This document shows, piece after piece, positions 47,885 through 56,049 of a DNA stretch of 64,000 nt. This stretch comes from Sphingobacteriales bacterium (GTDB lineage Bacteria; Bacteroidota; Bacteroidia; Chitinophagales; CAIOSU01). Position numbers and translations under genes: made by a program. Within the stretch, counting starts at the first letter, position 1. Each line of letters opens with the position of its first letter. Under the pieces are notes generated by a model that saw nothing but the letters and a program-made list of their open reading frames with translations, was not told where the DNA came from and ran no database searches. The DNA lies in contig JAIXUD010000022.1 in the NCBI GenBank assembly GCA_027483645.1, positions 1 to 64,000 on the forward strand, in the 5' to 3' direction.

Positions 47885-48032
47885 GGCATAAGGTTTTGGT
47901 TAAAATATTGCCAAGAACTGAAAAAACAATGCCAGCATTTCACCCTTTCGCTGAAAGCTAATGACCTACATACCTTAGCATGTTTTTACCAAACAACCTA
48001 CCGCGCCGATGTGTGGACGCTATCCAACAAAA

Positions 48033-48064
48033 AACCGAGATGCCCGGTACAAGACACCTCGGTT
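48033..48064 (-). terminator. Rho-independent terminator on the - strand (after the DUF2892 gene)
   Basis: AACCGAG (48033-48039) pairs with CTCGGTT (48058-48064). Read on the - strand the stem ends in a T-run (CTCGGTTTTTTG), 38 bp past the DUF2892 stop codon. Confidence 0.75.
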
Positions 48065-48101
48065 GAATCAACAACTGCTATAAATGAAAACAAAAGGAAA
48101 A

Positions 48102-48299
48102 TCAGTGATTGCCAGCCTTGTGGGCGTGGTTGATGCCCAATAGCGTGTAGATGGGGCACCAGCCTAAGATGCCGGTAAGGAAGAAAGGTAGGCCCAAAAG
48201 CATCATGGGCATGGAGTGCAATACACCGCCCAATATTACCATTACGGCCATCAAAAAGTAGCGAAACAAAACTTCGGGATAACTCAGATTATATTCCAT
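48102..48299 (-). CDS. DUF2892-type small membrane protein
   Basis: 65 residues with two hydrophobic segments (about 11-27 and about 30-46) and the GWCPIYTLLGI motif that marks the DUF2892/YgaP transmembrane domain. That domain is often found alone or fused to rhodanese in sulfur or metal stress proteins. Here it stands alone, with a TACATTTG -7 box upstream and a terminator downstream, so it is its own transcript. Precise role unknown. Confidence 0.85.
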   Translation of the reverse strand: MEYNLSYPEVLFRYFLMAVMVILGGVLHSMPMMLLGLPFFLTGILGWCPIYTLLGINHAHKAGNH

Positions 48300-48322
48300 G
48301 ACTGTCGTTTTTAAGTACAGTA

Positions 48323-48330
48323 CAAATGTA
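48323..48330 (-). promoter_or_regulatory. -7 box TACATTTG for the DUF2892 gene
   Basis: An exact TAnnTTTG match on the - strand, 23 bp before the ATG. Confidence 0.55.
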
Positions 48331-48392
48331 CGTTCGGCAGTAGGCGAAGTTGATGACCGTGGTTATGGCTAGGGGTGACTTTCGTCAGTATA

Positions 48393-48468
48393 GGTAGATG
48401 GACGATGGACAATAGACCAAGGACTATGGACCAATGATGGACCACGGACAACTGACGACAGACCACGA
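48393..48468 (+). repeat. GACnAnG heptad array
   Basis: Degenerate 7-bp-period repeat (GATGGAC/GACCAAG/GACTATG...). It lies between the DUF2892 promoter and the end of the next T9SS cargo gene. A GGTCnAT array, its approximate reverse complement, lies on the other side of that gene. Confidence 0.7.
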
Positions 48469-48502
48469 AAAACGATTTGCGAAAGATGAAAGGCCAAGTA
48501 TG

Positions 48503-49921
48503 TTACCGAGCTACTACCACTTTCTTGAAATATGTACGCGCCCCATCGTTCAACTGGATGATGTACATGCCTAGCGGCAGTAAGCTTACATCTAGTTGGG
48601 TATTGCTGGCGGGTTCACTGGCTGAGGTTTGCAATAGTTGCCCTTGTAGGTTTACCAAGTTGATAGCATACCGGGTGGGGGAAGTATTATTGATCTCCAC
48701 CACATCGTTGGCGGGGTTAGGGTGGATTTTTATTTGGGTTTCGGGGAGTTCTTCCACGCCTAGGATGAGCTTACTGCCGCCTTGCTGGCCGCAGAGGTTG
48801 TAGTAGACGAGGGTTTCATTTGTGATACCATCAACACCAGATGAATATCTAATCAGTGGCCCTAAGCATTCGAAATGGATAGGAGGCTCACCGCCATCAT
48901 AAATAATTTGCTCCCAGTTCCAACAAGTATCACTTGCCTGAACGTAAAATTGGGTTTCCCAAAGCTGTGTTGTTCTTTTACCTTGTAGTGCAACTTCGGG
49001 CCCGGTGTAGAGAGCCATATCGGCCTTTAATAATGGTAAGTTTACATCACCGGTTTCTTCAGCGTTGTTTGGCAAAGCACTACCTATATAATCATTAAAG
49101 TTGTTGTAGGTAGTAACAATGGTATCAATGTTAAATCTGGGTTGAGTTTCGCTCAGGAAGGTATAGGTTACGGTATTTCCACCATTGGTTACAACCTTGT
49201 CTAACACTGTCTTCAATGTAACGGTTACAAACGTACCTCCGAAAGTGTTATATTCTCGCTTAACTTGAAAGTAATCGCCAATATTATAATTGTAAACCTC
49301 GCTGTATTTTAGTGGCTTTATTTGGGTTTGTGTAACCACCCTATTGTTTGCAGGAAACGATAACATTTGAGGCATTGATACAAGGCCATTCGATTTTGAA
49401 AGTTGCAGCTCCATGCCATCCCATTGACTAAGCGTGGTGTCCCCAGTTATGGTAGCGGTTAAGCGTATAGTCTTTACCGAATCGATACCACCCAAAACCG
49501 TTGTCGTATCTATTCCAGTAATCGTTGCTTCAATATATTCCGATGGATTTTTTGTATAAAAACGCCACGAATCGCCAACAGAAGCTAGCGATTGTATTAT
49601 TATAGTATCCAAATTGTTGTTGAAGAAATGGTAGATCCCATTTGTGGCTTTGTGGATCTCTGCCCCTGCCCAAATAGGTTTGTTGGTGTTGATGTTGTAG
49701 CGATCGTTGAAGCAGCTGCTATCGTATTCTAATGTCCGGTACACTTTGTATTGCACAGTATTGCTTACTACAATACTATCCACTGTCGCTAGCCCGAACA
49801 TTTTACCACCCGCATCCAAATAATACGAAGTATCATTTGGATAAAAAGGTGCCCAGGATTGTGCTTGAGCGGCAAGTGTAGCGGTAAAAAGGATAAGTGC
49901 AGAGAGTAATAGCTGTTTCAT
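48503..49921 (-). CDS. Secreted protein of unknown function with T9SS type A tail
   Basis: 472 residues. I chose the ATG at 49921 because it gives MKQLLLSALILFTATLAAQAQ, a clean signal peptide; the frame is open to 49939. The body of about 380 residues is beta-rich with Thr/Tyr-rich strands (YYLDAGGKMFG, VQYKVYRTLEYD, DSVKTIRLTATIT, YNYNIGDYFQVKREY). It has no motif I recognise. The C-terminus is a type A sorting domain (IKIHPNPANDVVEIN ... YFKKVVVAR), so it is T9SS cargo. It is monocistronic and flanked on both sides by heptad repeat arrays. Confidence 0.82.
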   Translation of the reverse strand: MKQLLLSALILFTATLAAQAQSWAPFYPNDTSYYLDAGGKMFGLATVDSIVVSNTVQYKVYRTLEYDSSCFNDRYNINTNKPIWAGAEIHKATNGIYHFFNNNLDTIIIQSLASVGDSWRFYTKNPSEYIEATITGIDTTTVLGGIDSVKTIRLTATITGDTTLSQWDGMELQLSKSNGLVSMPQMLSFPANNRVVTQTQIKPLKYSEVYNYNIGDYFQVKREYNTFGGTFVTVTLKTVLDKVVTNGGNTVTYTFLSETQPRFNIDTIVTTYNNFNDYIGSALPNNAEETGDVNLPLLKADMALYTGPEVALQGKRTTQLWETQFYVQASDTCWNWEQIIYDGGEPPIHFECLGPLIRYSSGVDGITNETLVYYNLCGQQGGSKLILGVEELPETQIKIHPNPANDVVEINNTSPTRYAINLVNLQGQLLQTSASEPASNTQLDVSLLPLGMYIIQLNDGARTYFKKVVVAR

Positions 49922-50002
49922 ATAAGACGCCTTTACCACCCAAGATATTATTTTCTATCTGCATTCTTATATATCGAATGTCAGGATTTTGTCAAAGTTT
50001 AT

Positions 50003-50092
50003 GGTCGATGGTGGACGGTCCACGGTCTATGGTTAATGGTATGGCTGGTACATTTTTGTCCTTCGTCCTTCGTCTTTTGTCCTTGGTCCAGC
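50003..50092 (+). repeat. GGTCnAT and GTCCTTn heptad arrays
   Basis: Two 7-bp-period arrays in a row: 50003-50047 (GGTCGAT/GGTGGAC/GGTCCAC/GGTCTAT/GGTTAAT) and 50058-50092 (GTCCTTC twice, then GTCTTTT and GTCCTTG). They run right up to the stop codon of the ArnT-like gene. Confidence 0.75.
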
Positions 50093-50093
50093 A

Positions 50094-51695
50094 TCATTCC
50101 ACCACCTGCACCAAGTACCTTTCGCCTACCTTCTCTGCCCTGGTGGCGGGGTTGATAAACGCCCAGGTGAGCGCGGTAACTTTGTAATGCGGGTAGGCTT
50201 TGATAATGTCAATCTGCGTTTGCGATTGGTAGAGTGCATCCAAGCCTTGTTGGTTGGTATAGATGTAGGTGCCTGCCGCTAGCGACGTGGGTACTGCTTC
50301 GTAATATGGCCAGAAGCGACCGGCATAATAATCAAACGCATGGCCGCGTGCGAAAAGGCACATGGCTTCTGGAGGGTTGGCAGAAGCAATGTCGCGACCC
50401 GCCATACTGGTGCTTTGGTATTGCATTATTTGCGGGTAGCTGCTGGCGTTCAGCATCCAGTTGGCGGCCAGTATAGCCAGCAGGCAGGCTGTAAACCAGT
50501 GGTCCTTATCCCACACAAAGTAGATAACCCCACCACCTATAACCGCAAAAACCAGCCAAACCCGAATGTGCTGCACCGGGAAAGCCCAAAGCCCTAGCCC
50601 CACCGCTAGCATTAACAATAGTAAAGCCAGTACTTGCTGCGCCCAAAGGAATGGCCCTTTGGATACGCCACTGGCAAACCTCGCGGCGAGAATCGCCGCA
50701 AACGGAAACAGCACATAAATGTAGTGTGGCAGCTTATAATCGGAAAAGGAAAGGGCGATAAACGGGAGGATAAACCCCCACAGGGTAATGACTTCTTCAC
50801 CTTCGAAAATACGAAACCTATTCTTGAAGAATCCTTTCAAGCCCACCCATAATCCGGCCACCGCCAACAACGACCACGGCAAAAACGACCATAAAAACGT
50901 ATGCACAAAGAACAACGGAGACCAAGGTTGCTTACCCATGCCGGAGTTGATAAAAGGGTTGTCGCCCGTGAGCCTGCCGAAGCTCTGCGCCCAGAAATAG
51001 AAGTACGGCCCAAAACTGCCGTGTTGCTGGTAAAGTCCATACAACATTGGGCTTAGTAAGATGCCCACTAGCAATATTACTATCAACCATTGCCAGCGCA
51101 AGATATTGTGCCATTGCCGCTTGAACACCCAATCGCTACCGAAGGCCAGCACGGGCACCATGAGCCCGATGGGTCCTTTCGCCAACATGGCCAAGGCAAG
51201 CCCTACCGCTATGCCCAGTATATTTAGCCAACTGCCTGTTCGCAGGTAATCGGCTATTTGCCATATGGCAAATATGACCGCGCCCACCAGCATGGTATCC
51301 GTGCGCACATCGTTATTAATGAGGAACATTGCCTGACAACTGCCCAACATCAGTGCGCTCCACACGGCTATTTGTTGGGGGTAATATAGCTTCGCAAAGC
51401 GGTAAGTACTATATACACCGAGTAATGAAAACAGCAACGAGAATAGCTTGTAGCTCCAGTTGTGTATACCGAATACTTTGAACGCCAGCGCGCTGGTCCA
51501 AAAGAGTAGGGGAGGCTTGTCCAGATAATCTTGGCCAAGGTGCTGTACCTGCAGGTACTCGCCATGCTGCATCATCTCCTGCGAAATGGAGGCATATTGC
51601 GACGCATCCACATCCATTACGTCCACCTGTAGCCCGGCTATGTACACCGCAGCCATGGCAAGTAGTATAAGGATAAAGGGTATGGACCGAGGCAT
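50094..51695 (-). CDS. ArnT-like (PMT family) glycosyltransferase
   Basis: 533-residue integral membrane GT-C enzyme. The first loop carries DVMDVDASQYASISQEM (about 24-41) and DYLDKPPLLFW (about 56-66), the acidic and KPPL motifs of the ArnT/PMT_2 group, which move sugars from undecaprenyl-phosphate donors to lipid A or proteins. About eleven further hydrophobic helices and a periplasmic C-terminal part follow. The length fits the family. It is monocistronic, with a repeat array downstream and a palindromic element upstream. The acceptor, whether lipid A or surface protein, is not determinable. Confidence 0.85.
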   Translation of the reverse strand: MPRSIPFILILLAMAAVYIAGLQVDVMDVDASQYASISQEMMQHGEYLQVQHLGQDYLDKPPLLFWTSALAFKVFGIHNWSYKLFSLLFSLLGVYSTYRFAKLYYPQQIAVWSALMLGSCQAMFLINNDVRTDTMLVGAVIFAIWQIADYLRTGSWLNILGIAVGLALAMLAKGPIGLMVPVLAFGSDWVFKRQWHNILRWQWLIVILLVGILLSPMLYGLYQQHGSFGPYFYFWAQSFGRLTGDNPFINSGMGKQPWSPLFFVHTFLWSFLPWSLLAVAGLWVGLKGFFKNRFRIFEGEEVITLWGFILPFIALSFSDYKLPHYIYVLFPFAAILAARFASGVSKGPFLWAQQVLALLLLMLAVGLGLWAFPVQHIRVWLVFAVIGGGVIYFVWDKDHWFTACLLAILAANWMLNASSYPQIMQYQSTSMAGRDIASANPPEAMCLFARGHAFDYYAGRFWPYYEAVPTSLAAGTYIYTNQQGLDALYQSQTQIDIIKAYPHYKVTALTWAFINPATRAEKVGERYLVQVVE

Positions 51696-51696
51696 T

Positions 51697-51733
51697 GGTT
51701 TGGTTAATCGGTTAATCTGTTGATTGGTTATTG
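51697..51733 (+). repeat. GGTTAATC octamer array
   Basis: Degenerate 8-bp-period repeat (GGTTAATC twice, then TGTTGATT and GGTTATTG), directly upstream of the ArnT-like gene on its promoter side. Confidence 0.6.
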
Positions 51734-51782
51734 TCTCGCCAACAGCCGCGACTTACTTTCATAAATGTTGAAACGAGAAAAT

Positions 51783-51882
51783 TAAACCACTAAGTGCGCT
51801 AAGAAAAAAGCACTAAGAACACTAAGTACATACCACGTACTTAGTGTTCTTTGTGAAATTCCTTGGTGTTCTTTGTGGTTAA
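51783..51882. repeat. Palindromic CACTAAG/CTTTGTG element
   Basis: CACTAAGAACACTAAGTAC (51811-51829) pairs with 51837-51855 at 18 of 19 positions over a 7-nt loop. Outer AACCAC/GTGGTT ends pair less well. It shares the CCACnAAG motif with the element at 19144-19584, so the two look related. Confidence 0.75.
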
Positions 51883-51916
51883 CACATAGCACTGTCCAAA
51901 GATAAGCAACCGCTCA

Positions 51917-52705
51917 TTACCATTTCTCTGTAAGGTATTTCCAATACCGGGTAGGCACGTGGCGCAGGTGTAGTTTTAGGTTTTTGCGCTCTACAATATT
52001 GGTGCTTTTAAAGTAATCCTTCCAGAGTTGCTGGTAAGCCAATTCTTTCTCAGACAGTAGCTCGGTGGGCAGTTGTATGGAGCTGAAAGTCTCGTTATCC
52101 AGTACCACGCGCTCCACTTTTTCGCCATCGTATAGCATGCCATAGTTGCGTTTAATATCGTAAATGCACCACTGCATAGCAGCATATCGGTCTCTAAAGT
52201 GTTGGTAGGCCAAGGGCAGTACGTCGAAATCCGGTTCTATCGGGGCAAAATACAGTCCATCAGCCAACTCCTGGAAGCGTACGAAGGCATGCATGCGGTG
52301 TATCTCGCGGCCCATTTGGCGCACCAGTTGGCTTACCCGCATCACGGCATCCTCATGATAGTGGCCGTTGATGGGTTTCTTCGCCGAAAATAGCAGCCGC
52401 AGGTATTCGTATATCACCATTTCGCGGTGCGGGTCTTCGGAGAGGAAGGTTTTATAGATATCCATAAAAGCCTCTTTGCCGCCATATCGCTTTATGCCGT
52501 CCATAACCCGTTCTGCTTGCTCTTTGCTAGTGGGTATGGGTATCGGGTTTTGTTGGGCAAACAAATCCTTTAGTACCGCATCCAGCTGGTAGATGCTCGT
52601 AGGCACTAGCTTGAGGTTGTAGCACTCAAACACCACCGACAGCAGCCCATCAAAGGTACCATCGTATTGCAGTTCGCCTGTAACTATATTGGTTGCTATT
52701 GCCAT
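51917..52705 (-). CDS. DUF4130/TIGR03915-type DNA metabolism protein (SAM-pair partner)
   Basis: 262 residues, cytoplasmic, with no signal or membrane segment. The N-terminus (ELQYDGTFDGLLSVVFECY) and the central MRVSQLVRQMGREIHRMHAFVRF region fit the TIGR03915/DUF4130 family. That family is nearly always next to a radical SAM protein of TIGR03916 and is presumed to act in DNA repair or modification; some members resemble a uracil-DNA-glycosylase-like partner. Here the radical SAM gene lies 9 bp upstream on the same strand, so the pair is an operon. The chemistry is not established. Confidence 0.88.
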   Translation of the reverse strand: MAIATNIVTGELQYDGTFDGLLSVVFECYNLKLVPTSIYQLDAVLKDLFAQQNPIPIPTSKEQAERVMDGIKRYGGKEAFMDIYKTFLSEDPHREMVIYEYLRLLFSAKKPINGHYHEDAVMRVSQLVRQMGREIHRMHAFVRFQELADGLYFAPIEPDFDVLPLAYQHFRDRYAAMQWCIYDIKRNYGMLYDGEKVERVVLDNETFSSIQLPTELLSEKELAYQQLWKDYFKSTNIVERKNLKLHLRHVPTRYWKYLTEKW

Positions 52706-52714
52706 ATACTTCTT

Positions 52715-53959
52715 TTATCCAAATAAGGCTAATTGTTCAGGCTTATTACCCGTCAATCCGCCCGAAAGTTCTTGCCTTATCATTTCGGGGTAATACTGCT
52801 TGCGCAGCAGCAAGTTGCCCGGTATATCAATAAAGTATTTCGCCCTATTCACTGCCACTTTTAGCTTCTTGAGCAAATCGATATGCAGGTGGTGGTATCG
52901 GCGGGCGGCCACTATTTTCTGTGCACTTTTCACCCCGATGCCTGGCACTCGCAATATCATTTCGTAAGGGGCTGTTTGCAGCACCACGGGGAAGAGGTGC
53001 ATGTTGCGTAGGGCATATACCAGTTTCGGATCGTACTGCTCATCAAGGTGAGGATTGCGGTCGTCCACAATCTCGTTATACTTAAACCCGTAAAACCGCA
53101 TCAGCCAGTCGGCTTGGTACAATCTGTTTTCTCGAACTAGTGGCGGAGTGAGCAAGGCAGGCAGTCGGCTATCGTTGCTTACCGGTATATAGCCGGAGTA
53201 GTATACCCGTTTCAAGTTTTGCCCTTTGTACAGCTCGCTGCTCAGTTTCAATATCTGCAAATCTGTCTCGGGCGAGGCACCTATTACCATTTGGGTACTT
53301 TGCCCAGCAGGGGCGAAAATGGGTATCTTTTTATCATGCTTCTTTTCCAGCTTATAGTCAGCAATAGCATCTTTCAGGTAGTTCATGGGCTGGTAAACTT
53401 GGGCGTAGCTTTTCTCTGGCGCTATCAGTTTCAAGCTTGTTTCCGATGGCAGTTCGAGGTTGGCGCTGAGCCTATCGGCATACAATCCGGCTTGTTGTAC
53501 CAGCTCATTGCTGGCCCCGGGTATCAGCTTTAAGTGTATATATCCGTTGAAGTTGTGCAGGGTGCGGAGGTCTTTGGCAATACGCACCAGCCGCTCCATG
53601 GTGTAATCGGCATTCTTAAAAATTCCCGAACTGAGGAACAACCCCTCAATATAGTTACGCTTATAAAAGCTCATAGTGAGGTCCACCACTTCTTCGACGG
53701 TAAAGGCGGCACGCTTTACATCATTACTCTTTCGACTTACACAATAGGCACAATCGAAAATGCAGTGGTTGGTAAGGAGGATTTTTAATAGCGATACGCA
53801 TCTGCCATCTTCCGTATAGCTGTGGCAAATGCCCATGCCTGTGGCGTTGCCCAATCCACCGGCCTTGGCACCGCGCTCACTGCCGCTAGATGCGCACGAG
53901 GTATCGTACTTCGCCGCATCCGCCAATATCTTCAGTTTCTCTTGCACCCGCTCGTTCAT
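52715..53959 (-). CDS. Radical SAM DNA repair/modification protein (TIGR03916-type)
   Basis: 414 residues. KYDTSCASSGSERG near the N-terminus and the radical SAM cluster NHCIFDCAYC (Cys66, Cys70, Cys73; CX3CX2C) are visible. The C-terminal part has a helix-hairpin-helix, RVPGIGVKSAQKIVAARR, a DNA-contacting motif, and the protein ends QLALFG. This is the family of putative DNA modification/repair radical SAM proteins, always paired with DUF4130. It is the first gene of the pair, with a palindrome directly upstream of its ATG. It binds a 4Fe-4S cluster and SAM; the lesion or product is unknown. Confidence 0.9.
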   Translation of the reverse strand: MNERVQEKLKILADAAKYDTSCASSGSERGAKAGGLGNATGMGICHSYTEDGRCVSLLKILLTNHCIFDCAYCVSRKSNDVKRAAFTVEEVVDLTMSFYKRNYIEGLFLSSGIFKNADYTMERLVRIAKDLRTLHNFNGYIHLKLIPGASNELVQQAGLYADRLSANLELPSETSLKLIAPEKSYAQVYQPMNYLKDAIADYKLEKKHDKKIPIFAPAGQSTQMVIGASPETDLQILKLSSELYKGQNLKRVYYSGYIPVSNDSRLPALLTPPLVRENRLYQADWLMRFYGFKYNEIVDDRNPHLDEQYDPKLVYALRNMHLFPVVLQTAPYEMILRVPGIGVKSAQKIVAARRYHHLHIDLLKKLKVAVNRAKYFIDIPGNLLLRKQYYPEMIRQELSGGLTGNKPEQLALFG

Positions 53960-53960
53960 A

Positions 53961-53978
53961 CAGTTCTAATTTGAACTG
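53961..53978. promoter_or_regulatory. Palindrome CAGTTC-N6-GAACTG at the radical SAM start
   Basis: A perfect 6+6 inverted repeat 1 bp before the ATG, in the 5' leader of the repair pair. A second AT-rich palindrome, ACTAAT-TAA-ATTAGT, lies at 54005-54019. Both are candidate operators; the regulator is unknown. Confidence 0.4.
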
Positions 53979-54053
53979 CAAACTAATAATTTTGGTTCAA
54001 TCTAACTAATTAAATTAGTATGTAGATGAGAAAAGGATATGTGATGGAACAAA

Positions 54054-54206
54054 CCCTCACCTAGCCTCTCCCAGGGGGAGAGGGACTTATGCCTCCTTGC
54101 CTTCGGCAAGGTATTTGTTTGAAAGAAGCTTAAAAAAAGCAATTAAAACGAGCCGAAAGGTGAGGCGAATGAAGTCCCTCTCCCAGAGGGAGAGGTTAGG
54201 TGAGGG
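54054..54206. repeat. Inverted-repeat element with CCTCTCCC arms
   Basis: The 35-nt arm at 54054-54088 (CCCTCACCTAGCCTCTCCC...) pairs with 54172-54206 with few mismatches. Each arm is itself a small CTCTCCC/GGGAGAG hairpin. About 83 bp lie between them, with a CCTTGCC/GGCAAGG hairpin near 54093-54111. No coding frame is seen. It resembles a dispersed palindromic or MITE-like repeat. Confidence 0.75.
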
Positions 54207-54216
54207 AAACGTACCT

Positions 54217-54978
54217 CTATTTATCCAACCAGGCCTTAAAATCGGGTGCACGCTCACGGCTTACGAAGCTTTCTTCCAAGTGGTTGTCTTGCAACAGTTC
54301 CAGCTTTAAGCGGCCGTTGAAATGGGGGTGTATTTTCTTAATCGATTCAAGGTGGATGAGTAGTTTCCGGCTTACCCTAAAAAAGTGCTTCGGGTTCAGC
54401 ACGCCTTCCAGTTGCTCCAGCGTAAGGTCTACCAAGTGCTTTTTGCCTTCTCGGGTTATGGCCATTACCACGCCTTGCTCGGCAAAAAAGTACGCCACTT
54501 CGGCCACTTGCAGGTAGGTAAGGGTTTGGCCGGTTTTTATCAGTAAGCGCTCTTTATAGTCTGGCTTGCGCATAGCCTGCAGCAATTGCTCAATTGCGCC
54601 ACGGTCATAGTGTTGCGGGTTTTGGAAGAACTTGCGGTACTTGTTCATTGCTTGGTTAAACTCATCGGGCTCTATCGGTTTCAGCAGGTAGTCCACGCTG
54701 TTTAGCTTGAAAGCCTTTAGCATAAACTGGTCGTAAGCGGTGGTGAAGATAACCGGGGCGGTTACCTCGGCTTGCATAAATATATCGAAGCTTACCCCAT
54801 CAGCGAGTTGAATGTCCAAAAACAATAAATCGGGGTGCTTAAAGGTGCGCAGCCATTTTACGGCACCTTCCACGCTGTCAATTACATCCAGCACCTCAAT
54901 CTCCGGATCATAACTGGTAATTAAGCGTTGCAGCTGGCGGGAAGCCGGGGCTTCATCTTCTATAATAAGCACCTTCAT
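54217..54978 (-). CDS. LytTR-family response regulator
   Basis: 253 residues: a receiver domain (about 1-120) with phosphoacceptor Asp55 in LLFLD, the acidic pair Glu7/Asp8, Thr79/Thr80 and Lys100 in YLLKP. A LytTR DNA-binding domain follows (about 145-253: RLLIKTGQTLTYLQVAEVAYFFAE and FFRVSRKLLIHLESI). It is the partner of the sensor kinase immediately upstream; the genes overlap by 4 bp (ATGA at 54975-54978), so translation is coupled. The regulon is unknown; the adjacent TonB receptor is the obvious candidate target. Confidence 0.93.
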   Translation of the reverse strand: MKVLIIEDEAPASRQLQRLITSYDPEIEVLDVIDSVEGAVKWLRTFKHPDLLFLDIQLADGVSFDIFMQAEVTAPVIFTTAYDQFMLKAFKLNSVDYLLKPIEPDEFNQAMNKYRKFFQNPQHYDRGAIEQLLQAMRKPDYKERLLIKTGQTLTYLQVAEVAYFFAEQGVVMAITREGKKHLVDLTLEQLEGVLNPKHFFRVSRKLLIHLESIKKIHPHFNGRLKLELLQDNHLEESFVSRERAPDFKAWLDK

Positions 54979-56030
54979 GCGGCTAAGGGTTTATTAATGA
55001 GCGGTAGTGCCACTATAAACGCCGAAGTAGTTACTATTGTTTCCACCTCCCTGCCGCTGGCAAAATGGTAGCGGTTGCGTATGTTTTTCAGCCCGGTGCC
55101 AGTAGAATCGAGCACCTGCTGCTTGAGCTGCAGGTTATTGCGCACCACCAAGGTTTGGTCGTTTTTACCGATGTAAATTTCAATATGCAATGGCTTTTCG
55201 GTAGAAACCACGTTGTGCTTTAGGGCGTTCTCCAACAGCATTTGTAGGCTTAGGGGTACTACCTGGTGCTCCAGCAAATGCTCGGGTATCTCCATTTTCA
55301 CCACTAGGTTATCGCCAAAGCGTATTTTCTGAAGGAAGATGTACGAATTGAGAAACTCTAGCTCTTCGCGCAGCAAAATCAATTCCCGGTCGTTAATCTC
55401 CAGTATATAGCGGTACACCTTGCTCAGCTTTCGTACAAACTCCACTGCCACGTCGCGGTCGTCGGGGATGATACTTACCAGCGTGTTAAGGCTATTGAAA
55501 AGGAAGTGCGGGTTAACTTGGTTTTTGAGTGTTTCCAATTGGCTTTGCACCATCTCGCGCTTCAGTTGCTCCGCCTCTGCCGCAGAGTGCATATACCGTT
55601 TCATAAAATACACGGCCTCGTAGATGCTAATAACCAAAATGCTATTGAACAAGCCCGCCGAAAAGCCACCTATCATATTGTTATAGGTTTGGCCGGGATC
55701 GTTTTTTAAGAAAGTACATATTATCGGGTCGAGGATGAGGTACGTGCTGCTTGCAAATACTACGGTGGCCATCGCTTGCCACATTAATCGCTTACTCGCT
55801 AGACCGGCTTTATCAAATTTTTTATGGCTGTATATCATCAGCTGGCGGTTGCCTTCCCACAGTAATATTGTGAAGGCGAGGCTAACAGCAAAGCTTATTA
55901 CATAGGTGATTATACCTTCCTGAAAACGCTCGTTAAGAAAAATGATGGGCGTAATAAAGGCAACAACGGGCATGCCGATAAGGCGTGCCCAGTTGTCATT
56001 AAAGCCTAATACTGTTTCTGAATTGCTCAT
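54975..56030 (-). CDS. LytS/YehU-type sensor histidine kinase
   Basis: 351 residues: four membrane helices (about 19-33, 41-57, 86-103 and 123-143), then the His_kinase motif QVNPHFLFNSLN with phosphoacceptor His175. A compact HATPase region follows (LLENALKHN near 262-270 and GTGLKNIRNRY near 317-327). There is no separate sensor domain, so the membrane part is the likely input. It overlaps the regulator gene by 4 bp and lies 19 bp after the TonB receptor gene, so all three are probably one operon. Confidence 0.92.
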   Translation of the reverse strand: MSNSETVLGFNDNWARLIGMPVVAFITPIIFLNERFQEGIITYVISFAVSLAFTILLWEGNRQLMIYSHKKFDKAGLASKRLMWQAMATVVFASSTYLILDPIICTFLKNDPGQTYNNMIGGFSAGLFNSILVISIYEAVYFMKRYMHSAAEAEQLKREMVQSQLETLKNQVNPHFLFNSLNTLVSIIPDDRDVAVEFVRKLSKVYRYILEINDRELILLREELEFLNSYIFLQKIRFGDNLVVKMEIPEHLLEHQVVPLSLQMLLENALKHNVVSTEKPLHIEIYIGKNDQTLVVRNNLQLKQQVLDSTGTGLKNIRNRYHFASGREVETIVTTSAFIVALPLINKPLAA

Positions 56031-56049
56031 GCGTGGTTATACGCTAAAG

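Noticed and set aside
48393-50092. Heptad arrays considered as a CRISPR array
   Set aside because: Repeats are 7 bp, degenerate and without spacers; no cas genes are in the window.
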